A stretch of DNA of 49,028 bases from positions 1 to 49,028 of the forward strand of contig NZ_BOOZ01000051.1 of the NCBI RefSeq assembly GCF_016863495.1. The letters run 5' to 3'. A program made the translations under genes and the position numbers. This DNA comes from Micromonospora andamanensis (GTDB taxonomy: Bacteria > Actinomycetota > Actinomycetes > Mycobacteriales > Micromonosporaceae). Of this stretch, positions 7,725-16,086 are shown one piece after another. Each line of letters opens with the position of its first letter. Position 1 is the stretch's first letter. The notes under the pieces were generated by a model, which was given only the letters and a program-made list of their open reading frames with translations, had not been told where the DNA came from and ran no database searches.

Positions 7725-9854
7725 ATGTCCGTGTTCTCCCGCGTGGCGGGCCGTCGCCTGAACGCCTGGTTCACCCTCCTCGCGGCGCTCGTCGTGGGCG
7801 CGGCCGTCTTCTGGCTGCCGGTCCCTGACAACCCGGCACCCGTCTCCGCCACCGGCCTGTCCGACCGCTGGCAATCCACCCAGGTCGAGCGACTTCAGGA
7901 CGAACTGCCGGCCAGCGACGTCCAACCGGCGATCGTGGTGGTGACCCGCGACGACGGCGCGCCACTCACCGACGGCGACCGCACCGCCGTCGCCACCGGC
8001 ACCGGTGCCCTCAGCGGGTTCACCGCCGGCGGTCAGGTCGCGCCGCCGCAACTCTCGCCCGACGGCACAGTGGCGTTGGTCGCCGTGCCGCTGAGCACCG
8101 AGGGCGGCCAGGAGGCGGTGGCCGCCACGGTGGCCGAGGTCCGCACGGCGTTGACGGCGCTCCCCGCCGAGTTGACCGTCGAGGTGACCGGCCCCCCGGC
8201 CTTCACCGCCGATCTCACGAAGGTCTTCGACGGCGCCGACACCACCCTGCTCGCCGTCACCGCCGCAGTCGTCGCGGTGCTGCTGCTCGTCACCTACCGC
8301 AGCCCACTGCTGTGGATGGTGCCCCTGGCCGTCGTGGCCGCCACCGAACAGATCGCCCTGCGGGCCCTCGACACGGTCATCCCCGCCGTCGGCATCAACT
8401 TCGCCGGCGGCGCCGTCTCCGGCATCGCCAGCGTCCTGGTCTTCGGGGCCGCCACCAACTACGCCCTGCTCCTGATCGCCCGCTACCGGGAGGAACTGCG
8501 CCGCGAGGAGGACCGCTTCGCGGCCATGCGCGCCGCGCTGCGTCGCACCGCCGAACCGATCCTCGCCAGCGGTGGCACCGTCATGCTCGGCGTGCTCACC
8601 CTGCTGCTCAGCGAGCGGGAACTCAACCGGGCCCTCGCCGTCGCCTGCGCCACCGGCATCCTGCTGGCCATGGCGTCGGCCCTGCTGGTGCTGCCCGCCG
8701 CACTGGTGCTGCTCGGACGCGGCCTGTTCTGGCCGTTCGTACCGCACGTCGGCAGCGAGGCTCGGGAGGGGCGGATCTGGGGCCGGCTCGGCGCCGCCGT
8801 GATCCGCCGCCCGGTGCCGGTCGCGGCCCTGGCCGCGCTGCTGCTGGCCGCGCTCGCCCTCGGCGGCCTCGGCCTGCGGACCGGGCTGTCGGAGACCGAG
8901 CAGTTCCGGGTGCAGCCCGAAGCGGTCGCCGGGGCACAGACCCTTGCCCGCGCCTTTCCCGCCGGCACCACCCAGCCGGTCGCGGTGATGACCCGACCCG
9001 ACACCGTACCGGCGGTCGCCGCTGCCGCCGCCGAGGTGCCCGGGGTCGCCTCGGCCCGCCCCGGCACCGCCGGCCCCACAGTCGCCCAGGTCGACGTGGT
9101 GCTCGACGCCGAGCCCGGCACCACCGCCTCCGACCGCACGCTGGAAGCCCTGCGGGACGCGGTCGCCGCCGTACCGGGCTCCGCACCGCCCGCCCCGGCC
9201 GGCGGGGACACCCCCACCGGCGCCATCGTCGGCGGCACCGTGGCCGGCACGTACGACGCGGCGGCGGCCGACGCCGAGGACCTACGCGTCATCCTGCCGC
9301 TGATCCTGCTGCTGGTCGGCGCCGTGCTGGTCCTGCTGCTCCGCGGCCTGCTCGCCCCGGTGCTGCTGGTGGTCACCGTCGTCGCGTCCTACTTCGCCAG
9401 CCTCGGCGGCGCCTGGCTGCTCTTCGACCACGTGCTCGGCTTCCCCGCACTGGACACCACGGTGCCGCTGCTCGCCTTCGTCTTCCTGGTGGCGCTCGGC
9501 GTGGACTACAACATCTTCCTGGTCACCCGCGCCCGCGAGGACGCCCGCGCCGTCGGCACCCGACAGGGCATGCTCTCCGCGCTACGGGTCACCGGCGGTG
9601 TCATCACCAGCGCCGGCATCCTGCTGGCCGCCGTCTTCGCCGTCCTCGGCGTGCTGCCGCTGATCACCCTGACCCAGATCGGGATCATCGTCTGCCTCGG
9701 CGTGCTGCTGGACACCCTGCTGGTCCGTACGGTCGTCGTCCCGGCCCTGGCGTTCCTGCTCGGGGAACGCTTCTGGTGGCCCGGCCGGGTCACAGTCGAT
9801 CAGAACCCGAGGCAGACACACTCCGACATCAGCGCCCGGACGTTGCGCACGTAG
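7725..9854 (+). CDS. MMPL family RND transporter
   Basis: 709-residue RND-superfamily membrane exporter with a duplicated architecture: TM1, an extracytoplasmic porter-like domain (about 32-170), a TM bundle, a second loop (about 385-535) and a second TM bundle. Family members export lipids, hydrophobic drugs or peptides using the proton gradient. The second half keeps the proton-relay motif G-V-D594-Y-N, but the first half reads G-A-A-T-N245-Y, with Asn where Asp is usual. The start is ATG 7725 with GGGGG upstream; a TTG at 7722 is also in frame. The last 55 bp overlap the convergent transglycosylase gene. Likely repressed by the divergent MarR. Confidence 0.92.
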   Translation: MSVFSRVAGRRLNAWFTLLAALVVGAAVFWLPVPDNPAPVSATGLSDRWQSTQVERLQDELPASDVQPAIVVVTRDDGAPLTDGDRTAVATGTGALSGFTAGGQVAPPQLSPDGTVALVAVPLSTEGGQEAVAATVAEVRTALTALPAELTVEVTGPPAFTADLTKVFDGADTTLLAVTAAVVAVLLLVTYRSPLLWMVPLAVVAATEQIALRALDTVIPAVGINFAGGAVSGIASVLVFGAATNYALLLIARYREELRREEDRFAAMRAALRRTAEPILASGGTVMLGVLTLLLSERELNRALAVACATGILLAMASALLVLPAALVLLGRGLFWPFVPHVGSEAREGRIWGRLGAAVIRRPVPVAALAALLLAALALGGLGLRTGLSETEQFRVQPEAVAGAQTLARAFPAGTTQPVAVMTRPDTVPAVAAAAAEVPGVASARPGTAGPTVAQVDVVLDAEPGTTASDRTLEALRDAVAAVPGSAPPAPAGGDTPTGAIVGGTVAGTYDAAAADAEDLRVILPLILLLVGAVLVLLLRGLLAPVLLVVTVVASYFASLGGAWLLFDHVLGFPALDTTVPLLAFVFLVALGVDYNIFLVTRAREDARAVGTRQGMLSALRVTGGVITSAGILLAAVFAVLGVLPLITLTQIGIIVCLGVLLDTLLVRTVVVPALAFLLGERFWWPGRVTVDQNPRQTHSDISARTLRT

Positions 9855-10693
9855 CTCGGGTTCGGGACAGTCAGTGGCTGTCCCTCCCGGGCCACCGCCC
9901 CGTGGCCGTAGTTGTACGCGGCGATTACCGCGTTCAACAGGCACGAGTTCAGCTCGGAGGTGCACAGGTCGGCGTCGAGCCGGTAGTCGGCGTCGAAGTA
10001 CATGTCGCCGATGTACTTGGTCAGCCAGGCCAGGTAGGTGCCGCCGAGGTAGGCGTTGTCCCGGTGGTCCCACACGTCGTAGCTCTGCCCGAAGCGCTGG
10101 TTCATCCAGGTCGCGGTGTCCGGCATCACCTGCATCAGGCCGATGCCCCCGTCGCAGGCCACGATGTTGGACTGCCAGCCGCTCTCCTGCCAGGCGGTCG
10201 CCTTGATCAGGCTCAACGGGATACTGATGTCCGGCGCCGACGTCGGCCAGTACGTCCGCCCGGCCGCCTCGGTCAGCGCCGCCTTGGCCTGGGCGCGGCT
10301 GGCCTGATCACCCTTGTAGCTGGGCTCGCAACTGCTGGGCGCCGGCTTCGGCGGAGCGGGCGGAACCTTCGTCTCCGTCGGCGGTTTCGGCACCGCCCGG
10401 GGAGCGGTGGCCGTGGTGCGCTTCGGCTTCGGGCTCCGCTTCGTCGCCGACGGCGACGCGCTGGCGCTGGGGGTGGCCTTCGGCGCGGCCCCCATCGACT
10501 CCACCGCCGACGGCGTCTCCTGCGGCACCGTCGATCCGCTGGGCTCCCCCGCAGCGTCCGGCGCCTCCTCGGGAAGCGCCACAGGTGCCGGCACCTCCGC
10601 CGCGGGAGTGTCCACAGTGGCACATCCACCGCCGGTCAGCAGCAGCATCGCGGCGACCACCGCGACGCCCCACCGTGCGCCCCCGCGCCCCAT
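9800..10693 (-). CDS. Lytic transglycosylase (SLT domain) probable lipoprotein
   Basis: 297 residues. A basic start and hydrophobic segment end in TGGGC24, an imperfect lipobox, so lipidation is likely but not certain. A long Pro/Ala/Ser/Thr/Lys linker (about 28-120) precedes a goose-lysozyme-like SLT domain (about 150-297). Catalytic E170 lies in A-W-Q-E-S; the GLMQVMP (185-191) and AAYNYG (258-263) motifs are intact. It cleaves the MurNAc-GlcNAc bond outside the membrane. The ATG at 10693 has AAGGGG upstream. Its 3' end overlaps the MMPL 3' end tail to tail by 55 bp. Confidence 0.9.
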   Translation of the reverse strand: MGRGGARWGVAVVAAMLLLTGGGCATVDTPAAEVPAPVALPEEAPDAAGEPSGSTVPQETPSAVESMGAAPKATPSASASPSATKRSPKPKRTTATAPRAVPKPPTETKVPPAPPKPAPSSCEPSYKGDQASRAQAKAALTEAAGRTYWPTSAPDISIPLSLIKATAWQESGWQSNIVACDGGIGLMQVMPDTATWMNQRFGQSYDVWDHRDNAYLGGTYLAWLTKYIGDMYFDADYRLDADLCTSELNSCLLNAVIAAYNYGHGAVAREGQPLTVPNPSYVRNVRALMSECVCLGF

Positions 10694-10838
10694 GTCGACC
10701 CCTTCCGGCCGGTGACGAACCCGCCGCACACTAACAGCTACCCAGCGCTGCGCGTGGCCCCGCGAGACAGCCGCCGGCCCGCCCCCGGATCACCGCCCGC
10801 CGCACACGCGACAGCCGCCGACCGCCCGGAGCACGGCC

Positions 10839-12191
10839 TCATCGACCGGTCGAGCCACCGCCGGCCACCGCACGGTCCCGGGTCGCCCAGGCGACCATGA
10901 ACACAGCTGTCCAGGCGGCGCCGAGCAGCACCGCGCCGACGGTGCCGCTGGCCGTGCTCAGGCCCAGGTACAACCGCGCCCCGCCGATGGTGACCACACC
11001 CGCCGCCGCCACGGTCCACGCGGCCACCGCCACCGGCCACCGTGCGCCCCGCGACAGCAGCCACGCCAACGTGCACAGGCTCGCGGTCACCACCACGTTC
11101 TGGGTGGAGAACAGCACCACCCGCTCACCGGCCGCCAGGTCGGCCACCGCCGCCAGCACCACGAGCGGCACGAAGGCACCTACCGTGCCGACCACGCTGA
11201 GCAGATCCGCCCGCCACGGTCGGTGCCGCCAGGCCTGCACCAGCGCCACCACCGCCACCATCACGATCAGCGACGAGCCCCGCAGCAGCGACACCGCCGC
11301 CTGGGTCGCCTCCACCGCGTCGGGCGTCCGCCGAGCGGCGAACCAGCTCGCGATCACCCCGTCGACCAGGGACAACCCGCTGTGCCGGACCACCGCACGC
11401 AGGGTCCACGCGATCACCAGCGCCACCGCGAACAGCAGCACCACCCCGGCCGCCAGGTTCGCCAGCAACGCCCACGCCGGACCGAGGCGCAGACTCAGCA
11501 GGAAGAACAGCAGCCCGTAGCGGGCCGACAGCCACCGCAGCGGCGGCAACCGGGCCGCCCTGGTCAGCAACGCCCGTGCCGGATCGGGGTTGCGACCCAG
11601 CCACCGGCCGGCCAGCACCACCGCGACAAGCGCGGCCACCAGCACCAGCACCGCTCCGGTGGCCCGGCCCAGCAGCCGGGAAACCGTCTCGTACGACTCT
11701 CCCGCCAGATGCCCGACGAGCACCGAGGCACCCACCCAGGTGATCACCCCGGCCAGGTTCCACGGCGCGAACCGGCGGTACCGCATCCCGGCCGCACCGG
11801 CCAACCGGGGCACCAACGTGCGGGCGAACGCCACCCAGCGGGCGGTCAGCACACCCCGCCCACCCATCCGGTCGAGCATCGCGTCGGCGCGGGCCCACCG
11901 CTCCGCCCCCACCCGGGCGCCCCACCTGCTGGCCCGCAGCCGAGGCCCGAAGCGCCGACCGGCGCGGAACGCCAGCGCGTCCCCCAGCGCGGCGGCGGCG
12001 ATCATCACCAGCAGCGCCGGACCGAGCCGCAACGTACCGGTGTATGTGAGGAAGCCCACCAGGAGCAGGGTCGCCTCACCGGGCGCGACCAGCCCGATGA
12101 TCAACGCCGTCTCGGCGGCCACGACCAGCGCCGCCACCACGTAGATCAGCCACGGCGGCAGGCTCTGCACCGAACTGAGCAGATCGTGCAC
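10839..12191 (-). CDS. DedA protein fused to a degenerate PAP2-like membrane domain
   Basis: 450 residues. Residues 1-195 are a DedA/VTT domain (ETALIIGLVAPGEATLL; FARTLVPRLAGAAGM). Residues about 220-435 have the multi-span layout of a PAP2 lipid phosphatase fused to DedA, an arrangement known in bacteria. The expected PAP2 motifs are disrupted: where R-P...P-S-G-H and S-R-x5-H-x3-D should be, the protein shows HRPW (323-326), F361-S-T-Q-N-V and G-G-A-R-L-Y-L-G-L-S412-T-A-S-G-T. Both catalytic histidines and the aspartate therefore look absent. The start is GTG at 12191. A transport or scaffold role rather than phosphatase activity is inferred. Confidence 0.8.
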   Translation of the reverse strand: MHDLLSSVQSLPPWLIYVVAALVVAAETALIIGLVAPGEATLLLVGFLTYTGTLRLGPALLVMIAAAALGDALAFRAGRRFGPRLRASRWGARVGAERWARADAMLDRMGGRGVLTARWVAFARTLVPRLAGAAGMRYRRFAPWNLAGVITWVGASVLVGHLAGESYETVSRLLGRATGAVLVLVAALVAVVLAGRWLGRNPDPARALLTRAARLPPLRWLSARYGLLFFLLSLRLGPAWALLANLAAGVVLLFAVALVIAWTLRAVVRHSGLSLVDGVIASWFAARRTPDAVEATQAAVSLLRGSSLIVMVAVVALVQAWRHRPWRADLLSVVGTVGAFVPLVVLAAVADLAAGERVVLFSTQNVVVTASLCTLAWLLSRGARWPVAVAAWTVAAAGVVTIGGARLYLGLSTASGTVGAVLLGAAWTAVFMVAWATRDRAVAGGGSTGR

Positions 12192-12317
12192 GGCGCCCCC
12201 GGATCACCTCGGCAGAACTGCCCTGCAAGTGTGACAGTGCGCTCCGTCACCGCGCGGCCCCGCCCTCCGGTGACCCCGACGCCACGCGGCTCCCGCGCAG
12301 GCGGGAGGATGGAGCTC

Positions 12318-14186
12318 ATGCAGCTTCGCACCGACCTCCGCAACGTCGCCATCATCGCTCACGTCGACCACGGCAAGACCACCCTGGTCGACGCCATGTT
12401 GCGGCAGTCCGGCGCCTACGGCGCCCGGGGCGAGGTGACCGAGCGGGTGATGGACTCGATGGACCTCGAACGCGAAAAGGGCATCACCATCCTGGCCAAG
12501 AACACCGGCGTGCGCTACCTGCCGGCGGACGGCTCCGACCCGGTCACCATCAACATCATCGACACTCCCGGTCACGCCGACTTCGGCGGCGAGGTGGAGC
12601 GCGGCCTGACCATGGTCGACGGTGTGGTGCTGCTGGTGGACGCCAGCGAAGGGCCGCTGCCGCAGACCCGCTTCGTGCTCCGCAAGGCCCTCAAGGCCCG
12701 CATGCCGATCATCCTGGTGATCAACAAGGTGGACCGCCCCGACGCCCGGATCAAAGAGGTGGTCGACGACACCTACGAACTCTTCCTCGACCTCGACGCC
12801 GACGAGGCGCAGATCGACTTCCCGATCGTCTACGCCTGCGCCCGCGACGGCATCGCCTCGCTCACCCAACCCGCCGACGGCTCCGTCCCGCAGGACAGCC
12901 AGAGCCTCGAACCACTGTTCCGCACCCTGCTGGACACCATCCCGCCGCCCGCGTACGACGAGAGCGCCCCGCTGCAGGCACACGTCACGAACCTCGACGC
13001 GTCCCCGTTCCTCGGCCGCCTCGCGCTGTGCCGGGTCCGCCAGGGCACCATCGCCAAGGGCCAGAGCGTGGCCTGGTGCCGCACCGACGGCAGCACCCAG
13101 CGGGTCCGCATCTCCGAGCTGCTGATGACCGAAGGCCTGGAGCGCAAGCCCGCCGACAGCGCCGGACCGGGCGACATCATCGCGGTCGCCGGCATTCCCG
13201 AGATCATGATCGGCGAGACCCTCGCCGACGCGGAGAACCCGATCCCGCTACCGCTGATCACCGTCGACGAGCCGGCGATCTCGATGACCATCGGCACCAA
13301 CAACTCGCCGCTTGTCGGCCGGGTCAAGGGTGCCAAGGTCACCGCCCGGATGGTCAAGGACCGCCTCGACAAGGAACTCGTCGGCAACGTGTCGCTGCGG
13401 GTACTGCCCACCGAGCGTCCCGACGCCTGGGAGGTGCAGGGCCGAGGCGAGTTGGCCCTGGCGATCCTGGTCGAGCAGATGCGCCGCGAGTCGTTCGAGC
13501 TGACCGTCGGCAAGCCGCAGGTCGTCACCCGGGAGATCGACGGGCGGACCTGCGAGCCGGTGGAGCGGCTCACCATCGACGCGCCGGACGAGTACCTCGG
13601 CGCGATCACCCAGCTGCTGGCCACCCGCAAGGGCCGGATGGAGCAACTGGTCAACCACGGCACCGGCTGGGTCCGGATGGAGTGGCTCGTCCCGGCGCGC
13701 GGTCTGATCGGCTTCCGCACCGAGTTCCTCACCGAGACCCGGGGCACCGGCATCCTGCACCACGTCTTCGAGTCGTACGAGCCGTGGTTCGGTGAGCTGC
13801 GCACCCGCAACAACGGCTCGCTTGTCGCCGACCGCTCCGGCAGCGTCACCGCCTTCGCGATGACGAACCTCCAGGAGCGCGGCCAGCTCTTCGTCGAGCC
13901 CGGCACCGAGGTGTACGAGGGCATGATCGTCGGGGAGAACTCCCGCTCCGACGACATGGACGTCAACATCACCAAGGAGAAGAAGCTCACGAACATGCGT
14001 TCGTCGACCGCCGACGAGACCGAGAAGCTGATCCCGCCGCGCAAGCTGTCCCTGGAGCAGGCACTCGAGTTCTGCCGCGAGGACGAGTGCGTCGAGGTCA
14101 CCCCGGCCGCTGTCCGCATCCGCAAGGTGGTGCTCGACCAGACCCAGCGGGCCCGCACCGCCGCCCGTCGCAAGCACGCCGGCTGA
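12318..14186 (+). CDS. typA: Translational GTPase TypA/BipA
   Basis: 622-residue ribosome-binding GTPase related to EF-G, implicated in 50S assembly and stress adaptation. G1 AHVDHGKT (14-21), G3 DTPGHADFGGEVER and G4 NKVD are intact, followed by EF-Tu-like domain II, EF-G-like domains III and V, and the BipA-specific C-terminus (RSSTADETEKLIPPRKLSLE). ATG 12318 is preferred because GGAGG lies 9 nt upstream; ATG 12309 would overlap that SD. The reading frame stays open far upstream on the strand opposite the DedA gene, but only this part is family-like. The next gene follows after 8 bp. Confidence 0.97.
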   Translation: MQLRTDLRNVAIIAHVDHGKTTLVDAMLRQSGAYGARGEVTERVMDSMDLEREKGITILAKNTGVRYLPADGSDPVTINIIDTPGHADFGGEVERGLTMVDGVVLLVDASEGPLPQTRFVLRKALKARMPIILVINKVDRPDARIKEVVDDTYELFLDLDADEAQIDFPIVYACARDGIASLTQPADGSVPQDSQSLEPLFRTLLDTIPPPAYDESAPLQAHVTNLDASPFLGRLALCRVRQGTIAKGQSVAWCRTDGSTQRVRISELLMTEGLERKPADSAGPGDIIAVAGIPEIMIGETLADAENPIPLPLITVDEPAISMTIGTNNSPLVGRVKGAKVTARMVKDRLDKELVGNVSLRVLPTERPDAWEVQGRGELALAILVEQMRRESFELTVGKPQVVTREIDGRTCEPVERLTIDAPDEYLGAITQLLATRKGRMEQLVNHGTGWVRMEWLVPARGLIGFRTEFLTETRGTGILHHVFESYEPWFGELRTRNNGSLVADRSGSVTAFAMTNLQERGQLFVEPGTEVYEGMIVGENSRSDDMDVNITKEKKLTNMRSSTADETEKLIPPRKLSLEQALEFCREDECVEVTPAAVRIRKVVLDQTQRARTAARRKHAG

Positions 14187-14194
14187 GCCGATCG

Positions 14195-15097
14195 ATGGCC
14201 GGAGACGACCTCCACGCGCGGCTGGACGGGGAGCCCGGCACGATCTCGGTATGGGCGGGGCCCCTCGGTGCCCCGCCCACCTGGACCCGGCACGCCGAGG
14301 CCACCCACTACGCGGCGAGCACGATGAAACTGGCGGTGCTCGCCGCGCTGTACCGCGCCGCCGAGGCCGGCCACCTCGACCCGGACGCCCGGGTCGAAGT
14401 CGTCAACAGGTTCACCTCCGCCCGGCCGGACGCCCCGCCGTACTCCTGTCGCCGCGCCTACGACAACGACGCGGCCGTCTGGGACCGCCTGGACGGTCGG
14501 GCGTCGCTGCGCTGGCTCGCCGAACGCATGATCGTCCGCTCCAGCAACCTCGCCACCAACCTGGTCATCGAACACGTCGGACTGCCCGCCGTGGCACAGG
14601 TCTGGCACCGTGTCGACGCCCGGCACAGCATCACCGGGCGCGGCATCGAGGACTTCGCCGCCCGCGAAGCCCAGATCACCAACCTGGTCACCGCCGCCGA
14701 CCTGGCCGCACTGCTCGGCGCCGTCGCCACCGGCGCCACCCGCCCCGGGCCGATCGCCTCGCCCGCCGGCTGTGCCGCCATGCTTGACGTCCTCTGCGCC
14801 CAGCAGATCCGTCAGGACATCGCCGAAGGGCTGCCGGCCGGCGTCCGGCTCGCTCACAAGAACGGCTGGGTACGCGGCGTACGGCACGGGGCGGCGGTGG
14901 TCTACCCCGACGACGCCGACGCCTACCTGCTCGTCGTCTGCACCACAGTCGATGACGAGCAGACCGACGCTCGGCCCGACGCCGACGCCCGCGAGTTGGT
15001 GGCCGACATCTCGCGCCAGGTCTGGCAGGCCCGCCACGACCTGACCGCGCTCACTCCAACAGGTTCGCCCGCAACGCCGCCACCGTCTCCTCGGTGA
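14195..15097 (+). CDS. Cytosolic class A beta-lactamase-related serine hydrolase
   Basis: 300 residues with penicillin-recognising serine hydrolase motifs: S42-T-M-K45 (SxxK), S116-S-N118 (SxN) and K222-N-G224 in place of KTG. The region R-G-I-E152-D-F resembles the omega-loop area of class A enzymes. There is no signal peptide, which argues against a periplasmic drug-resistance enzyme and for a peptidase or esterase. The ATG lies 8 bp after the typA stop, so it is probably cotranscribed, although no good SD is visible. Its last 47 bp overlap the convergent phosphatase gene, giving a Pro/Ser-rich tail. Confidence 0.8.
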   Translation: MAGDDLHARLDGEPGTISVWAGPLGAPPTWTRHAEATHYAASTMKLAVLAALYRAAEAGHLDPDARVEVVNRFTSARPDAPPYSCRRAYDNDAAVWDRLDGRASLRWLAERMIVRSSNLATNLVIEHVGLPAVAQVWHRVDARHSITGRGIEDFAAREAQITNLVTAADLAALLGAVATGATRPGPIASPAGCAAMLDVLCAQQIRQDIAEGLPAGVRLAHKNGWVRGVRHGAAVVYPDDADAYLLVVCTTVDDEQTDARPDADARELVADISRQVWQARHDLTALTPTGSPATPPPSPR

Positions 15098-15860
15098 TCC
15101 CCAGGCCGTCGCGCAGGTACGCCCCGAACGACCCGTGCGTCCGCCGCACCTGTGCGTACGCCGCGTCGAGATACTCCGGGCGGACCTCCAGCACCGGCCG
15201 GACCGCCGCCTCGTCGAGCCCGGGATGCCGCTGCCGCATCGCGTCGATGAGCACCTCGCGCAGACTCTCGGTCATCGGATTGTGGGCCAGGTAGTCGGCG
15301 CGGATCGCGGCCTCGTCGACCCCGAGGGCGTGCAGCAGCACAACTGTGAGCCAACCGGTCCGGTCCTTGCCCGCCGAGCAGTGGTAGACCAGCGGAAGGT
15401 TCCGCTCGTCGGCGGCCAACCGGACCGCCGCGGCGAACCCCTCCCGGGCCGAGGCTCCGGTGACGAACCAGCGGTAGATCGCCGCCATCGCCGCCGGTGT
15501 GCCCTGCCGGGCCAACTCCGCGTACCCGCTCAGGTCGTGACCGAGCAGCACCGCCGAGACGTACGTGAAGACCGGATGCGCCGGGTCGTGCACCGGCAGG
15601 TGCACCACCGTCGGCTCGCCCGCCAGCCGGTCCGGCGGCGCCACCGACACCTCCGACCGGGCTCGCAGGTCCACCACGCAGGCCGGTCCGAGCTTCGCCA
15701 GCACCGGCAGGTCCTCGTCGGTCAGCCGGCCCAACGCCGGGGTACGGATCAGCCGTCCGGGGCGTACCCGCCGGCCCGCGACCCCGATCAGTCCACCCAG
15801 GTCCCGCGCGTTGGGCGCACCGACAAGTGTCCAGTCCGCCCCGTCCACGCGCTCACTCAT
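15051..15860 (-). CDS. Tyrosine-protein phosphatase (Y_phosphatase3 / lipid phosphatase-like)
   Basis: 269-residue CX5R phosphatase with P-loop H-C161-S-A-G-K-D-R167-T-G. Upstream is the family hallmark NARDLGG...GRRVRPGRLIRT, as in mycobacterial PtpB and related dual-specificity enzymes that dephosphorylate phosphotyrosine or phosphoinositides. There is no signal peptide; secretion is possible but not shown. The start is ATG 15860 (MSERVDGADW) with GAGGAG upstream, rather than the farther in-frame ATG. The C-terminus overlaps the beta-lactamase-like gene in convergent orientation. Confidence 0.9.
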   Translation of the reverse strand: MSERVDGADWTLVGAPNARDLGGLIGVAGRRVRPGRLIRTPALGRLTDEDLPVLAKLGPACVVDLRARSEVSVAPPDRLAGEPTVVHLPVHDPAHPVFTYVSAVLLGHDLSGYAELARQGTPAAMAAIYRWFVTGASAREGFAAAVRLAADERNLPLVYHCSAGKDRTGWLTVVLLHALGVDEAAIRADYLAHNPMTESLREVLIDAMRQRHPGLDEAAVRPVLEVRPEYLDAAYAQVRRTHGSFGAYLRDGLGITEETVAALRANLLE

Positions 15861-16026
15861 CCGACTCCTCCTCACCTACAGCGTGCCGTACCCGATGATC
15901 GTCGCGGTACGCGCCCACCCCCCGACCACTGCGGTGCCGGCCGATCGCGACGGACCTCGTCCCGTCGGAAGCGCCGGGCGGCCCGCCACCGCTCGAACCG
16001 CCGCCGTAAAAATCCAGACTGACGAA

Positions 16027-16055
16027 TTGATGGAATGCTCGGGTTTCCCTATGGT
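16027..16055 (+). promoter_or_regulatory. Sigma-70-type promoter of the NlpC/P60 gene
   Basis: -35 TTGATG (16027-16032), a 17-nt spacer and -10 TATGGT (16050-16055), within an AT-richer patch of the 226-bp spacer between the divergent phosphatase and NlpC genes. The predicted start near 16062 gives a leader of about 25-30 nt containing the GGGGG SD. Confidence 0.65.
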
Positions 16056-16086
16056 CCGAGCAACGGGGGCGTGACCGACCGGGGGT

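Noticed and set aside
7143..8747. Very long open frames opposite marR and the MMPL gene
   Set aside because: Mirror-frame openness from high GC at third codon positions; the antisense frames read as low-complexity Gly/Asp/Gln protein.
11223..12317. A long N-terminal extension of TypA
   Set aside because: The open frame runs antisense through the DedA fusion gene with Arg/Pro/His-rich composition; a GC-bias artefact.
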